From contig JALUUO010000034.1 of NCBI GenBank assembly GCA_027021335.1, positions 1-53,941 on the forward strand: 53,941 nt of DNA, in the 5' to 3' direction. The number at the start of each line of letters is the position of its first letter. Within the stretch, counting starts at the first letter, position 1. The stretch is from Nitrospirota bacterium (lineage in GTDB: Bacteria > Nitrospirota > Thermodesulfovibrionia > SZUA-242). Both the position numbers and the translations under genes were made by a program. The notes below the pieces were generated by a model. It saw nothing but the letters and a program-made list of their open reading frames with translations, was not told where the DNA came from and ran no database searches. This document shows, in pieces, positions 9,494 to 18,321 of this stretch.

Positions 9494-10198
9494 TTGAACG
9501 AACAGCTTTTCCACCTTATATCGCTTCAGTCCATAGATTCCAGAATACTGGCAAACAAAAGGGAGTTGGATAAAATACCGGAACGTCTGGCAGCCGCCGA
9601 AAAGGTGCTGGATTCCGCCAGGGCTAAAGAAGCTGAGTTTAAGGAGAAGCTCGAATCCCTGATAAAGCGGAGGCGGGGCAAGGAGGCGGACCTGGAAGAC
9701 AGGTTGGCCCGTGTCAAGACCTTGAAGGATCGCGTATCTGAGGTTAAATCCAACGTAGAGTACCAGGCTAGACTTAAAGAGATAAATGCTGCGGAAGCTG
9801 CAACCAGGAGCTTGGAGGACGAGGTCCTGGCTTTGATGGAGAGCATAGAGGCAATGAGTGCTGATCGCGAGGAAGTGGAACAAGCTTTCCAGGAAGCAAG
9901 CAGGCAGATGGAGGAGATTAAGGCCGGGGTTGAAGAAAGGGCCGCTTTTCTAGAACAGGAGATAAAAGAACTCAAATCTGATCGCGAAGCCCGTCGCGGT
10001 AATATTGACGAAGAGCTTTACCTGGAATATGAAAATATCATGGAGAAGGAAAACGGGCTGGCCGTGGTTTTGGTTAAAGACCGTATCTGCCATGGCTGCA
10101 ATATGAGTATTCCTCCTCAACTATACAACGAGGTGCGTTCAACCGACAGGATTTATACCTGTCCGGAGTGTTTCAGGATGTTATACTATAAGGAGTGA
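9494..10198 (+). CDS. Coiled-coil protein with C4 zinc ribbon (DUF164/CdsZ-like)
   Basis: 234 residues. Residues 1-190 are rich in Glu, Lys, Ala and Leu and are predicted as a long antiparallel coiled coil. The C-terminus has two CxxC pairs (CHGC and CPEC) forming a zinc ribbon. The architecture matches the C4-type zinc ribbon family (HP0958-like), proposed to bind nucleic acid or act as a chaperone; its role here is not established. It starts with TTG at 9494, 14 bases after GGAGG. It lies between the tRNA gene and rnpB and stops just before the RNase P RNA. Confidence 0.85.
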   Translation: MNEQLFHLISLQSIDSRILANKRELDKIPERLAAAEKVLDSARAKEAEFKEKLESLIKRRRGKEADLEDRLARVKTLKDRVSEVKSNVEYQARLKEINAAEAATRSLEDEVLALMESIEAMSADREEVEQAFQEASRQMEEIKAGVEERAAFLEQEIKELKSDREARRGNIDEELYLEYENIMEKENGLAVVLVKDRICHGCNMSIPPQLYNEVRSTDRIYTCPECFRMLYYKE

Positions 10199-10204
10199 AG
10201 GATT

Positions 10205-10567
10205 TCCAAAGCAGGCCATGTGGTTGCTCCTGATAAAAACAGGAGAGGAAAGTCCGAGCTCCACAGGGCAGGGCGGTCGTTAACAGCGACTCACGGTGAC
10301 GTGAAGGAAAGTGCCACAGAAAGGGAGACCGTCCACATATTAATGGTGGATAAGGGTGAAAAGGTGAGGTAAGAGCTCACCGGTGCTGCGGGTGACCGCG
10401 GCAGCCTGGTAAACCCCGCCTGGAGCAATGCCTGATAGGGAGAGGGGCTGCCCGTCCAATCTCTCCGGGTACGGCAGCATGACGGCGCTGGCAACAGAGC
10501 CGCTAGATAAATGACCACATTCCTTAATATTGAGGAATACAGAACTCGGCTTACGGCCTGCTTTGGA
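10205..10567 (+). ncRNA. rnpB: RNase P RNA, bacterial type A
   Basis: The catalytic RNA that trims tRNA 5' ends. Conserved blocks are visible: GAGGAAAGTCCGAGCTCC (5' P4 strand), CCACAGAAA, GGTAAACCCC and the 3' P4 strand near ACAGAACTCGGCTTACGGCC. The 5' TCCAAAGCAGGCC and 3' GGCCTGCTTTGGA are perfect complements and form helix P1, fixing the ends at about 10205 and 10567. Length 363 is normal. Confidence 0.95.
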
Positions 10568-10587
10568 TGCTTAAACATTTTCACGAT

Positions 10588-11523
10588 ATGGATGATCATA
10601 AACTTAGAGTATTTTGTACTGTGGCCGAGACAAAGAGCTTTTCCAAGGCTTCGTCAATTATTCACCTCAGCCAGCCTGCTGTGAGTCTTCAGGTGCAGGC
10701 CCTGGAAGAGATTTATGAAACAAAGCTTTTCGATCGGTCCAATAATACGGTTGTTCTTACTTCTGCAGGAAAACTTCTTTATAAATACTCAAAAGAAATC
10801 CTCTCGCTTTATGCAAACACCGAAAGAGAGATAGGCAAACTTACAGGTCTTGTAAAAGGATCACTCACTATCGGCGCAAGCTCAACAATCGCCAACTACT
10901 TGCTTCCCTCGGTAATAGCTGATTTTCGCAAGACCCATCCCAAGACAAAGATCAATATGCTGGTGGGCAACACAAAAAGAGTGGTGGATATGCTGAATTC
11001 AGGTTATATCGATTTAGGTCTTGTTGAGGGGGATGTCACACGTCAGAAGATAATTGTTGATAAGTTGGTGCAGGATGAGTTGATTCCGGTTATGGCGCCC
11101 ACTCATTCATGGGCAGGCCGTGAGGCCATACCGATCTCAGAGTTAGCTGAAGAGCCTTTTATACTGCGTGAAGAAGGATCGGGAACCAGGCAGATGATCG
11201 AAAAACACCTCTCTAAGCACGGCCTGTCTCCGCAACATATGAACATATCTCTAATTCTGGGCTCAACCGAGTCTATCAAAGCCGCTGTTGAACAGGGCAT
11301 GGGGATTTCGATCCTCTCACGCTGGGCGGTTAGAAAGGAGATGCATTCGGAAACCCTAAAAAAAGCCTCTTTTTCCGAGGTGCGTCTTTTTAGGGATTTT
11401 AGTATTGTTCATGGCAAAAACAGCTATTTCCCGCATATCTTTGAAACATTTGTAGAGTTTATCAACCAGTATCCTTTTGATGACCTGCTGTCAGGAAAAA
11501 GCGGAATAAATCCATCTGCTTAA
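10588..11523 (+). CDS. LysR-family transcriptional regulator
   Basis: 311 residues. An N-terminal winged helix-turn-helix (FSKASSIIHLSQPAVSLQVQ, about residues 19-38) is followed by a periplasmic-binding-protein-like effector domain (SLTIGASSTIANYLLP onward), as in CysB/CysL-type regulators. I start it at ATG 10588, where the family's N-terminus aligns. An ATG at 10567 would add seven residues but overlaps the end of rnpB; neither start has a clear ribosome binding site. It resembles the LysR proteins linked to selenium metabolism in deltaproteobacteria, but no selenium gene is nearby, so the effector is unknown. Its 3' end overlaps the convergent GH57 gene by 62 bases. Confidence 0.88.
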   Translation: MDDHKLRVFCTVAETKSFSKASSIIHLSQPAVSLQVQALEEIYETKLFDRSNNTVVLTSAGKLLYKYSKEILSLYANTEREIGKLTGLVKGSLTIGASSTIANYLLPSVIADFRKTHPKTKINMLVGNTKRVVDMLNSGYIDLGLVEGDVTRQKIIVDKLVQDELIPVMAPTHSWAGREAIPISELAEEPFILREEGSGTRQMIEKHLSKHGLSPQHMNISLILGSTESIKAAVEQGMGISILSRWAVRKEMHSETLKKASFSEVRLFRDFSIVHGKNSYFPHIFETFVEFINQYPFDDLLSGKSGINPSA

Positions 11524-13126
11524 ATATATCGTTCCAGTTATTATTGCTTTTTTTACTTGTTTGTCCACTTCCTGCTCGCTCATATGCGTTTGACGGCTTT
11601 AGTGCCGGTTTCCGGCCTGATTTCAAAGCAGACAAAAGCCTGTTAAATCTTTTTATATGCTCAAGAATCCGGCGCTTTGAATAGGCGGCCGCAGTATTTT
11701 GTCGTATTAGAAACGGCCAGTCAGAGGATTGTGCAAGAAGAAGCTCCCTGGCCGCCTGGTTCAGGACGTTACGAACTTTTCCGGTTGCATTGGGGTGTTT
11801 ATTTGCAAGCTCCGTCATCCTGACAGCCGCATCTTGGAGCAGAGGGTGTATCCAGTGGTTAGAGTGATCCAGCCACATGGCCCCGTAGCCGCCTTCTCCC
11901 CAGCTGGAGGGTGCAGGCAGCAGTTTTAACAGGTTGTCACCATATTGTTGCAGGTAAGCGCCGGCTGTTACCGGCCGCAGGTTTCCACTGTCTGATGCCA
12001 GTTTCCTGTATACGAATTCCAGCCACTGCGGTCCCTCGAACCACCAATGGCCAAAAAGTTCTGCATCGTAAGCAGATGTGATCACAGGCGGCGCTGTATT
12101 GCTGCTGCAACTCAGCACGCACCTGTCTTTCAGCACATGATTCACAAAGTGTTCGGCGTGAAGTTTTGCCTTTGAGATAGCAGTAATCCTTTGATAGGGT
12201 TTCTTGATGCCTTTTCCGGAATCTTCTGTAATCCGGTAATATTTCAGTCCTGTCTGTGTGCGTATGCCATCAGGGTGTATGTAAGATCTTACTGTCTCAA
12301 GTGGCAGTTCAAAGCCGATATCGCGGTGAAAATCTCTGTAGTCAAAATCACCCGGGTAGCCGTTGTGGGATGACCAGACTTGGTTTGCGGAAAAAGGATC
12401 ACGGCCGAACGCCGCAGTTCCGGCATGGGTGGTGATTGCATTGTAGTGACCGCAGTGCGGTGTTGGTTTTCCAAATATCACTCCATGAGCATCTAGGAAG
12501 AAATAATCAAATCCGGCTTTGCGGACCAGATGGTCGAGACCGGTGTAATAACCGCACTCCGGAAGCCACAGGCCCGATGGCGGACGCCCGAAGGTCTGTA
12601 AGTAGTGTTCGGCGGCTATTGCCAGTTGAGCCTGTACGGAGTTTTCATGTTCCGAAAGGTGGGGCAGAAATCCGTGGGTGGCTGCGGTTGTGATTATCTC
12701 TATCCTACCCTGGTTCTGAAGATCGGCAAATGCCCCTACAAGATCTCCGGCGTAGCGATTTTCGTACAAGTGCTTGATCTTCAGGAAACGGTCGAGGTAC
12801 ATAAGGGCTGTGTCATGGAACTCCGCATTACTCCTTGTACGTTTTACCTCACTTCTGGCCAGTTCAATGCGTTGTTCCAGGTATCGTACATATCTGCTTT
12901 GCAGAAGATTGTCATTCATCATCTCTATTAATGGCGGGCTTAATGAGAATGTAACAGGAGATGCGATTCCGTCAGAAAAGAGACGGTCAAACACATCCAG
13001 AAGGGGGATGTAGGTTTCGGTTATCGCTTCAAAAAACCAGTTTTCCTCGATGAAAAATTCGTGTTCAGGATGTTTTACGTATGGCAGGTGGGCGTGAAGC
13101 ACCATGATAAGGTGGTAACTGTTCAT
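11462..13126 (-). CDS. GH57 1,4-alpha-glucan branching enzyme-type protein (DUF1957)
   Basis: 554 residues. The N-terminus HLIMVLHAHLPYVKHPE is the opening strand of the glycoside hydrolase 57 barrel. LWLPECGYY holds the likely catalytic glutamate, and a C-terminal helical domain (residues about 400-510) matches the DUF1957/branching-enzyme type. Such enzymes introduce alpha-1,6 branches into glycogen-like glucans in the cytoplasm. It follows an unknown gene 82 bases upstream on the same strand, probably in one operon. The last 62 bases overlap the LysR gene on the other strand; the Ser/Lys/Asn-rich tail past residue 515 may not be needed. Confidence 0.85.
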   Translation of the reverse strand: MNSYHLIMVLHAHLPYVKHPEHEFFIEENWFFEAITETYIPLLDVFDRLFSDGIASPVTFSLSPPLIEMMNDNLLQSRYVRYLEQRIELARSEVKRTRSNAEFHDTALMYLDRFLKIKHLYENRYAGDLVGAFADLQNQGRIEIITTAATHGFLPHLSEHENSVQAQLAIAAEHYLQTFGRPPSGLWLPECGYYTGLDHLVRKAGFDYFFLDAHGVIFGKPTPHCGHYNAITTHAGTAAFGRDPFSANQVWSSHNGYPGDFDYRDFHRDIGFELPLETVRSYIHPDGIRTQTGLKYYRITEDSGKGIKKPYQRITAISKAKLHAEHFVNHVLKDRCVLSCSSNTAPPVITSAYDAELFGHWWFEGPQWLEFVYRKLASDSGNLRPVTAGAYLQQYGDNLLKLLPAPSSWGEGGYGAMWLDHSNHWIHPLLQDAAVRMTELANKHPNATGKVRNVLNQAARELLLAQSSDWPFLIRQNTAAAYSKRRILEHIKRFNRLLSALKSGRKPALKPSNAYERAGSGQTSKKSNNNWNDIFKQMDLFRFFLTAGHQKDTG

Positions 13127-13208
13127 AGAAGGCGGTTGTCATGACTCCGGGGTACGGGAAAAGCTTTGCTTATATTTTTGCATCCTCTACTCTGTAAAGA
13201 ATTGCCGG

Positions 13209-14516
13209 CTATTTCTGACTGAACCCTTTGTATCCGTCCACTCTTTGGGTGCATTCCAGAAAGCTTCCAAGGGCTCCTTCACGCATGAGAGTTTCCGAAT
13301 ATTCACTGTTGACAATTACTTCCAGCCTCAGCATTTCCTGCCGTAGTTTCGTAACAAGCCATCGCTCTCCGTGAACGTATGCCTGTTTGAAAAAAGGCAG
13401 GTCGGTAAAAGGCTCTGAAATACCGATACGGACATGGGCAAGTATTTCCTTGAGCGAGTTGTAGTCGTACTTGACCCCCAGGTGGTGGATGCCGGCCTCG
13501 AATATTGATTCGCCGTGCATGCTGGTCCAAAGGCTTATGCGGCCGGGTTTTTTAATGTCTCCAAGCTCTTTGTGAATGAAGTCGGTCTCCAGCTCTTCGT
13601 GAGTTATATCGACATCCACCGACACTACCGCATCGATTCCGGTCTGCTCCAGGATCTGGACCCCCCATCCTGAGTTCTTTTCATCTCCTACAAAGAATTT
13701 TTCCCTTGCCCTGAATCCGAGCATTTCCATAAGGTGGATGAAACGGTGAAGTGTTTTTCTCTGGTTTCGGAATGTGTGGTGGTCGTGGTTGCCCCAGCCA
13801 AGGCCGAGTTTGTCCTGCCTGGCTTTAAGAACTCTGGCTGAGGTGTTTCTGGCCTCCCAATAACGACGCTCTTGCTCCAGGAACAAAGACGCACACCTGT
13901 CCCTACCTACAAGGCACAGAACTCTGTCAATTAATTTCTCGGTATATTTCCATCCGTCTTCACCCGAATCGAAAAAACGCCGGCGCTGAAGCAGAAGATT
14001 TCTGGCTTCCAGGAGTTCCAGGAGCTCTCCGTTTTCGAGGTCCTCGGGCATCCAGGCCTCAGCATTTTTTTCGGCTGCAAAAAGCAGTATTCCCCCTTTG
14101 TCGGAAAGAAGAATACGGGAATAGTTGCTGCCTGGCGTTCCATCCACCTCGCCATAAAATCCACTCAAATAACGAAAGACAGAAAGTGATTCCACTTTAA
14201 GGGTGAGCCCACGTACAACCTGCACAGGGCCTGGAAATACGCGGAGGGATGGAAATACACCTTTTGTATGTACAAAAAGTTTTTGCCCGTAAATAGTGGT
14301 TTTCAGTGTGTAACCAAGGCTCTCGAGCTCGTAAAGAAGGGCTCCGGAAAGGGTGAAGCTCTCTATCCAGTCTTTGAATAAGGTTGAGGTATGTTGTGTG
14401 ATCTGTTTTGATACGCGGTTTATGTCATCGTTTTTTTCACATGCCTCTGTTACGAGCTTATCGATAAACTTCTCGGTTTCCGGATATGTTTTCCAGTTGT
14501 ACGAATATATCTTCAT
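13209..14516 (-). CDS. Conserved-looking protein of unknown function
   Basis: 435 residues, soluble, with no signal peptide or membrane segment. I do not recognise the family. A central stretch is striking: LGWGNHDHHTFR, then FRAREKFFVGDEKNSGWG and VVSVDVD, rich in His and acidic residues and reminiscent of a metal or sugar-binding site. It lies upstream of the GH57 branching-type enzyme on the same strand, which hints at a polysaccharide-related role. The start ATG at 14516 opens with MKIYSYNW. The intact long frame and codon use like its neighbours indicate a real gene. Confidence 0.7.
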   Translation of the reverse strand: MKIYSYNWKTYPETEKFIDKLVTEACEKNDDINRVSKQITQHTSTLFKDWIESFTLSGALLYELESLGYTLKTTIYGQKLFVHTKGVFPSLRVFPGPVQVVRGLTLKVESLSVFRYLSGFYGEVDGTPGSNYSRILLSDKGGILLFAAEKNAEAWMPEDLENGELLELLEARNLLLQRRRFFDSGEDGWKYTEKLIDRVLCLVGRDRCASLFLEQERRYWEARNTSARVLKARQDKLGLGWGNHDHHTFRNQRKTLHRFIHLMEMLGFRAREKFFVGDEKNSGWGVQILEQTGIDAVVSVDVDITHEELETDFIHKELGDIKKPGRISLWTSMHGESIFEAGIHHLGVKYDYNSLKEILAHVRIGISEPFTDLPFFKQAYVHGERWLVTKLRQEMLRLEVIVNSEYSETLMREGALGSFLECTQRVDGYKGFSQK

Positions 14517-14599
14517 TTACTTATGTTATCACGGACCATGGCTGCGAGTGTAGGGGTAACTTTATAATCCTTGATATTCGTGGTCTTTGTCAGGGTATA

Positions 14600-14608
14600 T
14601 GATATAAT
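14600..14608 (+). promoter_or_regulatory. Extended -10 promoter placing transcription start at the aroD ATG
   Basis: TG-A-TATAAT (14600-14608) is a consensus extended -10 element. Six bases separate it from the aroD ATG at 14615, so RNA would start at or next to the start codon. No ribosome binding site is seen, consistent with a leaderless message. Confidence 0.5.
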
Positions 14609-14614
14609 GGCTGC

Positions 14615-15343
14615 ATGTTCAGACTCGGGACAGTTGAGCTTGGCGGAAAGCCTAAGGTGGCTGCTGTGGTAGCCGGCAGCCATGACGTCTTATCCTTAAG
14701 CCGTGATGTTTTGGAAGATCTTGATGTTTTCGAGATTCGTGCGGATATGTTTAATTCCGGACCAGGTGAGCTGGTTTCTTCTGTTACCGGAACACTTAAT
14801 AGATGTCGGGAGCTTGGAAAAGCAACGCTTCTAACCATCCGAAGCGTTGCTGAAGGTGGGCACTGCAGACTTTCAGACACAGAGCGTCTGGACTTATACC
14901 TTAAGCTGCTTGAGCATTGTGATGGAATTGACATAGAAGTGGAGGCAGGAGGAAAGCTGTGGCACGTATTGTGCGACGCTTGTAAGGATGCGGGTAAACT
15001 TCTGGTCGGGTCTTTTCACGATTTCGAGAAAACCCCCCCTGATTCCGAAATAGAAAAGATGTTTGCAAAAAGCCGTGAGCTTGGAGGAGACCTGTTCAAA
15101 GTTGCATGTGCCGCTGGTGAACCTGATGACGTGGCCAGAATTCTGGCCTTTACATCCAGGCATCGCATGGAAGGGGTTATCGCGTTGTCCATGGGGCCGC
15201 TAGGCCTGATATCGCGTGTTGCAGCTCCTGTGCTGGGCTCCCTTCTTACCTACGGGTATGTTTCGGCATCTTCGGCTCCGGGCCAACTTTCATGCGTGGA
15301 GCTGGTTAGGTATCTGAAGGTGTTTTGTCCTTTAGTGGGTTAA
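14615..15343 (+). CDS. aroD: 3-dehydroquinate dehydratase, type I
   Basis: 242 residues. It converts 3-dehydroquinate to 3-dehydroshikimate in the shikimate pathway, using a Schiff-base lysine. Visible motifs are FEIRADMF near the N-terminus (substrate-binding Glu/Arg), GSFHDFEKTP with the catalytic histidine, GDLFKVAC with the Schiff-base lysine, and MGPLGLISR near the C-terminus. Length is typical of the monofunctional enzyme. It is a single gene; other shikimate genes are not in the window. Confidence 0.92.
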   Translation: MFRLGTVELGGKPKVAAVVAGSHDVLSLSRDVLEDLDVFEIRADMFNSGPGELVSSVTGTLNRCRELGKATLLTIRSVAEGGHCRLSDTERLDLYLKLLEHCDGIDIEVEAGGKLWHVLCDACKDAGKLLVGSFHDFEKTPPDSEIEKMFAKSRELGGDLFKVACAAGEPDDVARILAFTSRHRMEGVIALSMGPLGLISRVAAPVLGSLLTYGYVSASSAPGQLSCVELVRYLKVFCPLVG

Positions 15344-15413
15344 AACGGCCAGAACCATAAAGGAAGTTTAAAAAACAAATGGAGATGAAAGATGTATTGT
15401 TCAACCATTTGAT

Positions 15414-16334
15414 CTACTCCAGATCCGGATCATAATAATCGTCTTCGTCATCGTCCTTATAATCTCTTATTCTTTTTCTGAGTTTTATAAATGCAAATAC
15501 AGTTAGCAATGCACCTGTAATAAACAGTATCCAGTAGATATTATTCGATAGATATGTAACCCATGTGTACTTAAGCGTCATCTTTTCTTTCCATTCATGT
15601 TCCAATGTTCTAAAATTTACGGATAACTCCTCTCCTATCGCCTCATCAAACTCAGACCCACTTGCCAACCTGGAGATAATGCTCTGCACCGAACCATCAC
15701 CGTATGTCTCTTCAATATACTCTACAATGCTTTTGCTCTGTTCGTATGACAAAATAAAGCTGTTTCGGTCAGAAGGAAATGTTCTGGATAACCCGGAAAA
15801 AGGCAGGACATTTTTACTGATAAAAGCCATTTTAAGGGAATTAGTAGATGCGGGACTTATAATTTCACCGGCTCCTCCGCTTATCCACTGGGATATTCCC
15901 TCGTTCAACCATTTCGGCAGATTACTTCTCGGTATATGGTGACTGAGAACAAGATGACACATTTCGTGCATGACTATCAATTTAATATCAAGAGGGTGAC
16001 GGAGCGTTTTGGAATCATCTATTACTATTAATCTTTGTTCTGGAATCGCAAAGGCAGAAATCATATCAGTCCTGCTGATCTTTTTGAAGTTTTTGCTGTT
16101 TTTATAAAGTACGATCACAATAGAAAAATCGGCGCTGAGTCCTAGCTTACGCTCCAACTCGCTTCGAATGGAAGGGATTGATTGTAGAATTTCTTCTGCG
16201 GTTCTGCCAAGACCTCGTTCAAATCTGACAGTAACAGTCTGTGACTTTATTTCCCGAAAGACTTCTTCGGTTTCAGCATAAACATGGCCTGAAAGAACGA
16301 GAAATAACGATATAAATGCAATGCACTGCCGCAT
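15414..16334 (-). CDS. Membrane-anchored gluzincin-type metallopeptidase (MA-like)
   Basis: 306 residues from the ATG at 16334, chosen because it starts directly at a signal peptide (MRQCIAFISLFLVLSG, cleavage after VYA); an upstream ATG at 16397 would put 21 odd residues before it. MHEMCHLVLSH is an HExxH zinc-binding motif and the downstream WLNEGISQW provides the likely third-ligand glutamate, as in gluzincins. A membrane segment (IYWILFITGALLTVFAFI) comes near the C-terminus, followed by a strongly acidic Asp-rich tail on the cytoplasmic side. Inference: an envelope protease with its catalytic domain outside. Substrate unknown. Confidence 0.78.
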   Translation of the reverse strand: MRQCIAFISLFLVLSGHVYAETEEVFREIKSQTVTVRFERGLGRTAEEILQSIPSIRSELERKLGLSADFSIVIVLYKNSKNFKKISRTDMISAFAIPEQRLIVIDDSKTLRHPLDIKLIVMHEMCHLVLSHHIPRSNLPKWLNEGISQWISGGAGEIISPASTNSLKMAFISKNVLPFSGLSRTFPSDRNSFILSYEQSKSIVEYIEETYGDGSVQSIISRLASGSEFDEAIGEELSVNFRTLEHEWKEKMTLKYTWVTYLSNNIYWILFITGALLTVFAFIKLRKRIRDYKDDDEDDYYDPDLE

Positions 16335-16451
16335 TTCAAATGTTTTTTGTGACCAAACCCCTATACAATATTTTTCTTGAAATCCTATAGCAGGCACTGT
16401 TTATTTGCAAGCAAGCTGTTTTTTACAGAGCATAATTACAACCGTCTATTC

Positions 16452-16499
16452 TGCTATAATCACTTGAAATCACTTGAAATCATTTGAAATTACTTAAAT
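16452..16499 (+). promoter_or_regulatory. Extended -10 promoter followed by tandem decamers ahead of the ligase gene
   Basis: TGC-TATAAT (16452-16460) is an extended -10 box. Directly after it come four degenerate 10-base repeats: CACTTGAAAT twice, CATTTGAAAT, then TACTTAAATT. They would form the 5' end of the ligase leader. Confidence 0.5.
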
Positions 16500-16515
16500 T
16501 ATTCAAAATTACGGG

Positions 16516-18291
16516 ATGAAATTTTCAGCGCTGACCACATATTTTGAAAAACTCGAGGCCACAACCAAGCGGCTTGAGATGTTTGATATTCTGGCCGAAC
16601 TTTTTGCACACGCTTCAGGGAGTGATATCGATAAAATCATCTACCTAAGCCAGGGGCAGCTGCTTCCGCCTTACCGTGGTCTGGATATGGGTATGTCTGC
16701 TAAGCTTCTGATGCGGGCGCTGTCAAAGGCTTCAGGGCTTACAATGGAAGAGGTAAAAACTCTTTATGACCAAAACGGTGATCTTGGTTTTACCGCCGAA
16801 GAAGCTGTTCGCCGAAAAATATATCTGCCGCCTGAGACCCTGTTCGAGTTTACCGAAGAAGCGCCAAGGGCCGAGACCGTCTCGGATGTTTACAGCATTT
16901 TAATGCGTATTGCCAAGACATCAGGGTCCGGAAGCATGAAGTTGAAAATTCAGCTTACCTCCGACCTGATGAAAGCTGTATCTCCTGTTGAGGCGAGATA
17001 TATTACCAGAATTGTTATCGGCCGTCTTCGCCTGGGGCTTGGAGACCCCACTGTTTTGGAGGCACTGGCTCTTTCCCGCGGTGACAGGGGTCTGAGGCCG
17101 GAACTCGAACGTGCCTACAATCTCTGCTGTGACCTCGGCCTGGTTGCTTCCACCCTTCTTAAAGACGGTATGGATGCTGTGAGGAATTTTAAGATTCGTG
17201 TCGGCTATCCCATACGCATGGCTTTATGCGAGCGACTCGGCTCGGTGGAAGAGATCGTTAACAAAGTCGGCAAGGCGGCTATTGAGACCAAGTACGATGG
17301 TTTTAGAGTGCAGGTGCATATAGATGGCAGCAACGTCGAGATGTTTTCCAGAAACCTGGAAAGAACCACCCCAATGTTTCCTGAAATAGCTGAGGCGGCA
17401 CACAAGCACTTGAAGACGGGCTTGGCTGTAATAGAAGGCGAGGCCATGGCTTTTGATGAAGATACGGGCAGACTTCTGCCGTTTCAGGTAACCATACAGA
17501 GAAAGAGAAAATACGGCATCAAAGACATGGCCAGGAAGTATCCCCTGAAATTTTTCGCTTTCGATCTTCTCTACCTGGATGGATCAGATTGGACCGAAAA
17601 GCCTTTCATAGAGCGGAGGAAACAACTGGAAGAGTTGGTTATGCCAAATGCGGTTATAAAGCTTTCCAGCATATTCGTAAGTGATAATGCTGATGAAATT
17701 GCGAGGGCCTTTGATAAAGCTGTTAAGGATGGATTTGAGGGAATTGTGGTAAAAAGACTCGATTCCGGTTATACCGCCGGTTCCAGGAATTTTAACTGGA
17801 TTAAGCTCAAGCAGAGCTACAGCCGGGAGCTTTCAGACACAATTGATGTTTGTATTGTGGGATACTTCCTGGGCCGTGGTGCTCGTGCCAGGTTCGGAAT
17901 TGGTGGAGTTTTGGCTGCGGTGTATGATGAATCCAGTGATACTTTTAAGACTATTACAAAAATCGGAAGCGGATTCACCGAAGACGAGCTCGGAAAGTTC
18001 AAGGCCATGCTGGATACCGCTGCTTTGGGGCATCGTCATCCCCGTGTGGATTCTGACATCGAAGCGGATGTATGGGTGGAACCCAGGTTTGTTATTGCTG
18101 TTACTGCTGATGAGCTTACAAGGTCACCACTTCATACAGCCGGCAGAGATAAATTAGGTGTAGGATTTGCTTTGCGCTTTCCACGGTTTGTGGGAAAGCT
18201 GAGGAGTGACAAAAACCCTGAGGACGCCACAAGCGTGCATGAGATAGAAAGAATTTTCGAGATGCAGACAAAGAACGTTAGCCACGGCTGA
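16516..18291 (+). CDS. ATP-dependent DNA ligase
   Basis: 591 residues with the three domains of the archaeal/eukaryotic type: an N-terminal helical DNA-binding domain (1-220), the adenylation domain with the AMP-accepting lysine in ETKYDGFRVQVH (about 258-269) and VIEGEAMAF, and an OB-fold domain with KRLDSGYTAG, NWIKLK and the C-terminal RFPRFVG. It seals nicks with ATP, unlike the NAD-dependent LigA that most bacteria rely on. The size suggests a stand-alone repair ligase, not the LigD polymerase fusion. The next gene starts 30 bases downstream, so the two are likely co-transcribed. Confidence 0.92.
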   Translation: MKFSALTTYFEKLEATTKRLEMFDILAELFAHASGSDIDKIIYLSQGQLLPPYRGLDMGMSAKLLMRALSKASGLTMEEVKTLYDQNGDLGFTAEEAVRRKIYLPPETLFEFTEEAPRAETVSDVYSILMRIAKTSGSGSMKLKIQLTSDLMKAVSPVEARYITRIVIGRLRLGLGDPTVLEALALSRGDRGLRPELERAYNLCCDLGLVASTLLKDGMDAVRNFKIRVGYPIRMALCERLGSVEEIVNKVGKAAIETKYDGFRVQVHIDGSNVEMFSRNLERTTPMFPEIAEAAHKHLKTGLAVIEGEAMAFDEDTGRLLPFQVTIQRKRKYGIKDMARKYPLKFFAFDLLYLDGSDWTEKPFIERRKQLEELVMPNAVIKLSSIFVSDNADEIARAFDKAVKDGFEGIVVKRLDSGYTAGSRNFNWIKLKQSYSRELSDTIDVCIVGYFLGRGARARFGIGGVLAAVYDESSDTFKTITKIGSGFTEDELGKFKAMLDTAALGHRHPRVDSDIEADVWVEPRFVIAVTADELTRSPLHTAGRDKLGVGFALRFPRFVGKLRSDKNPEDATSVHEIERIFEMQTKNVSHG

Positions 18292-18321
18292 ACGAATTGC
18301 CTTCGGTCTTTCGCCTAAAAT

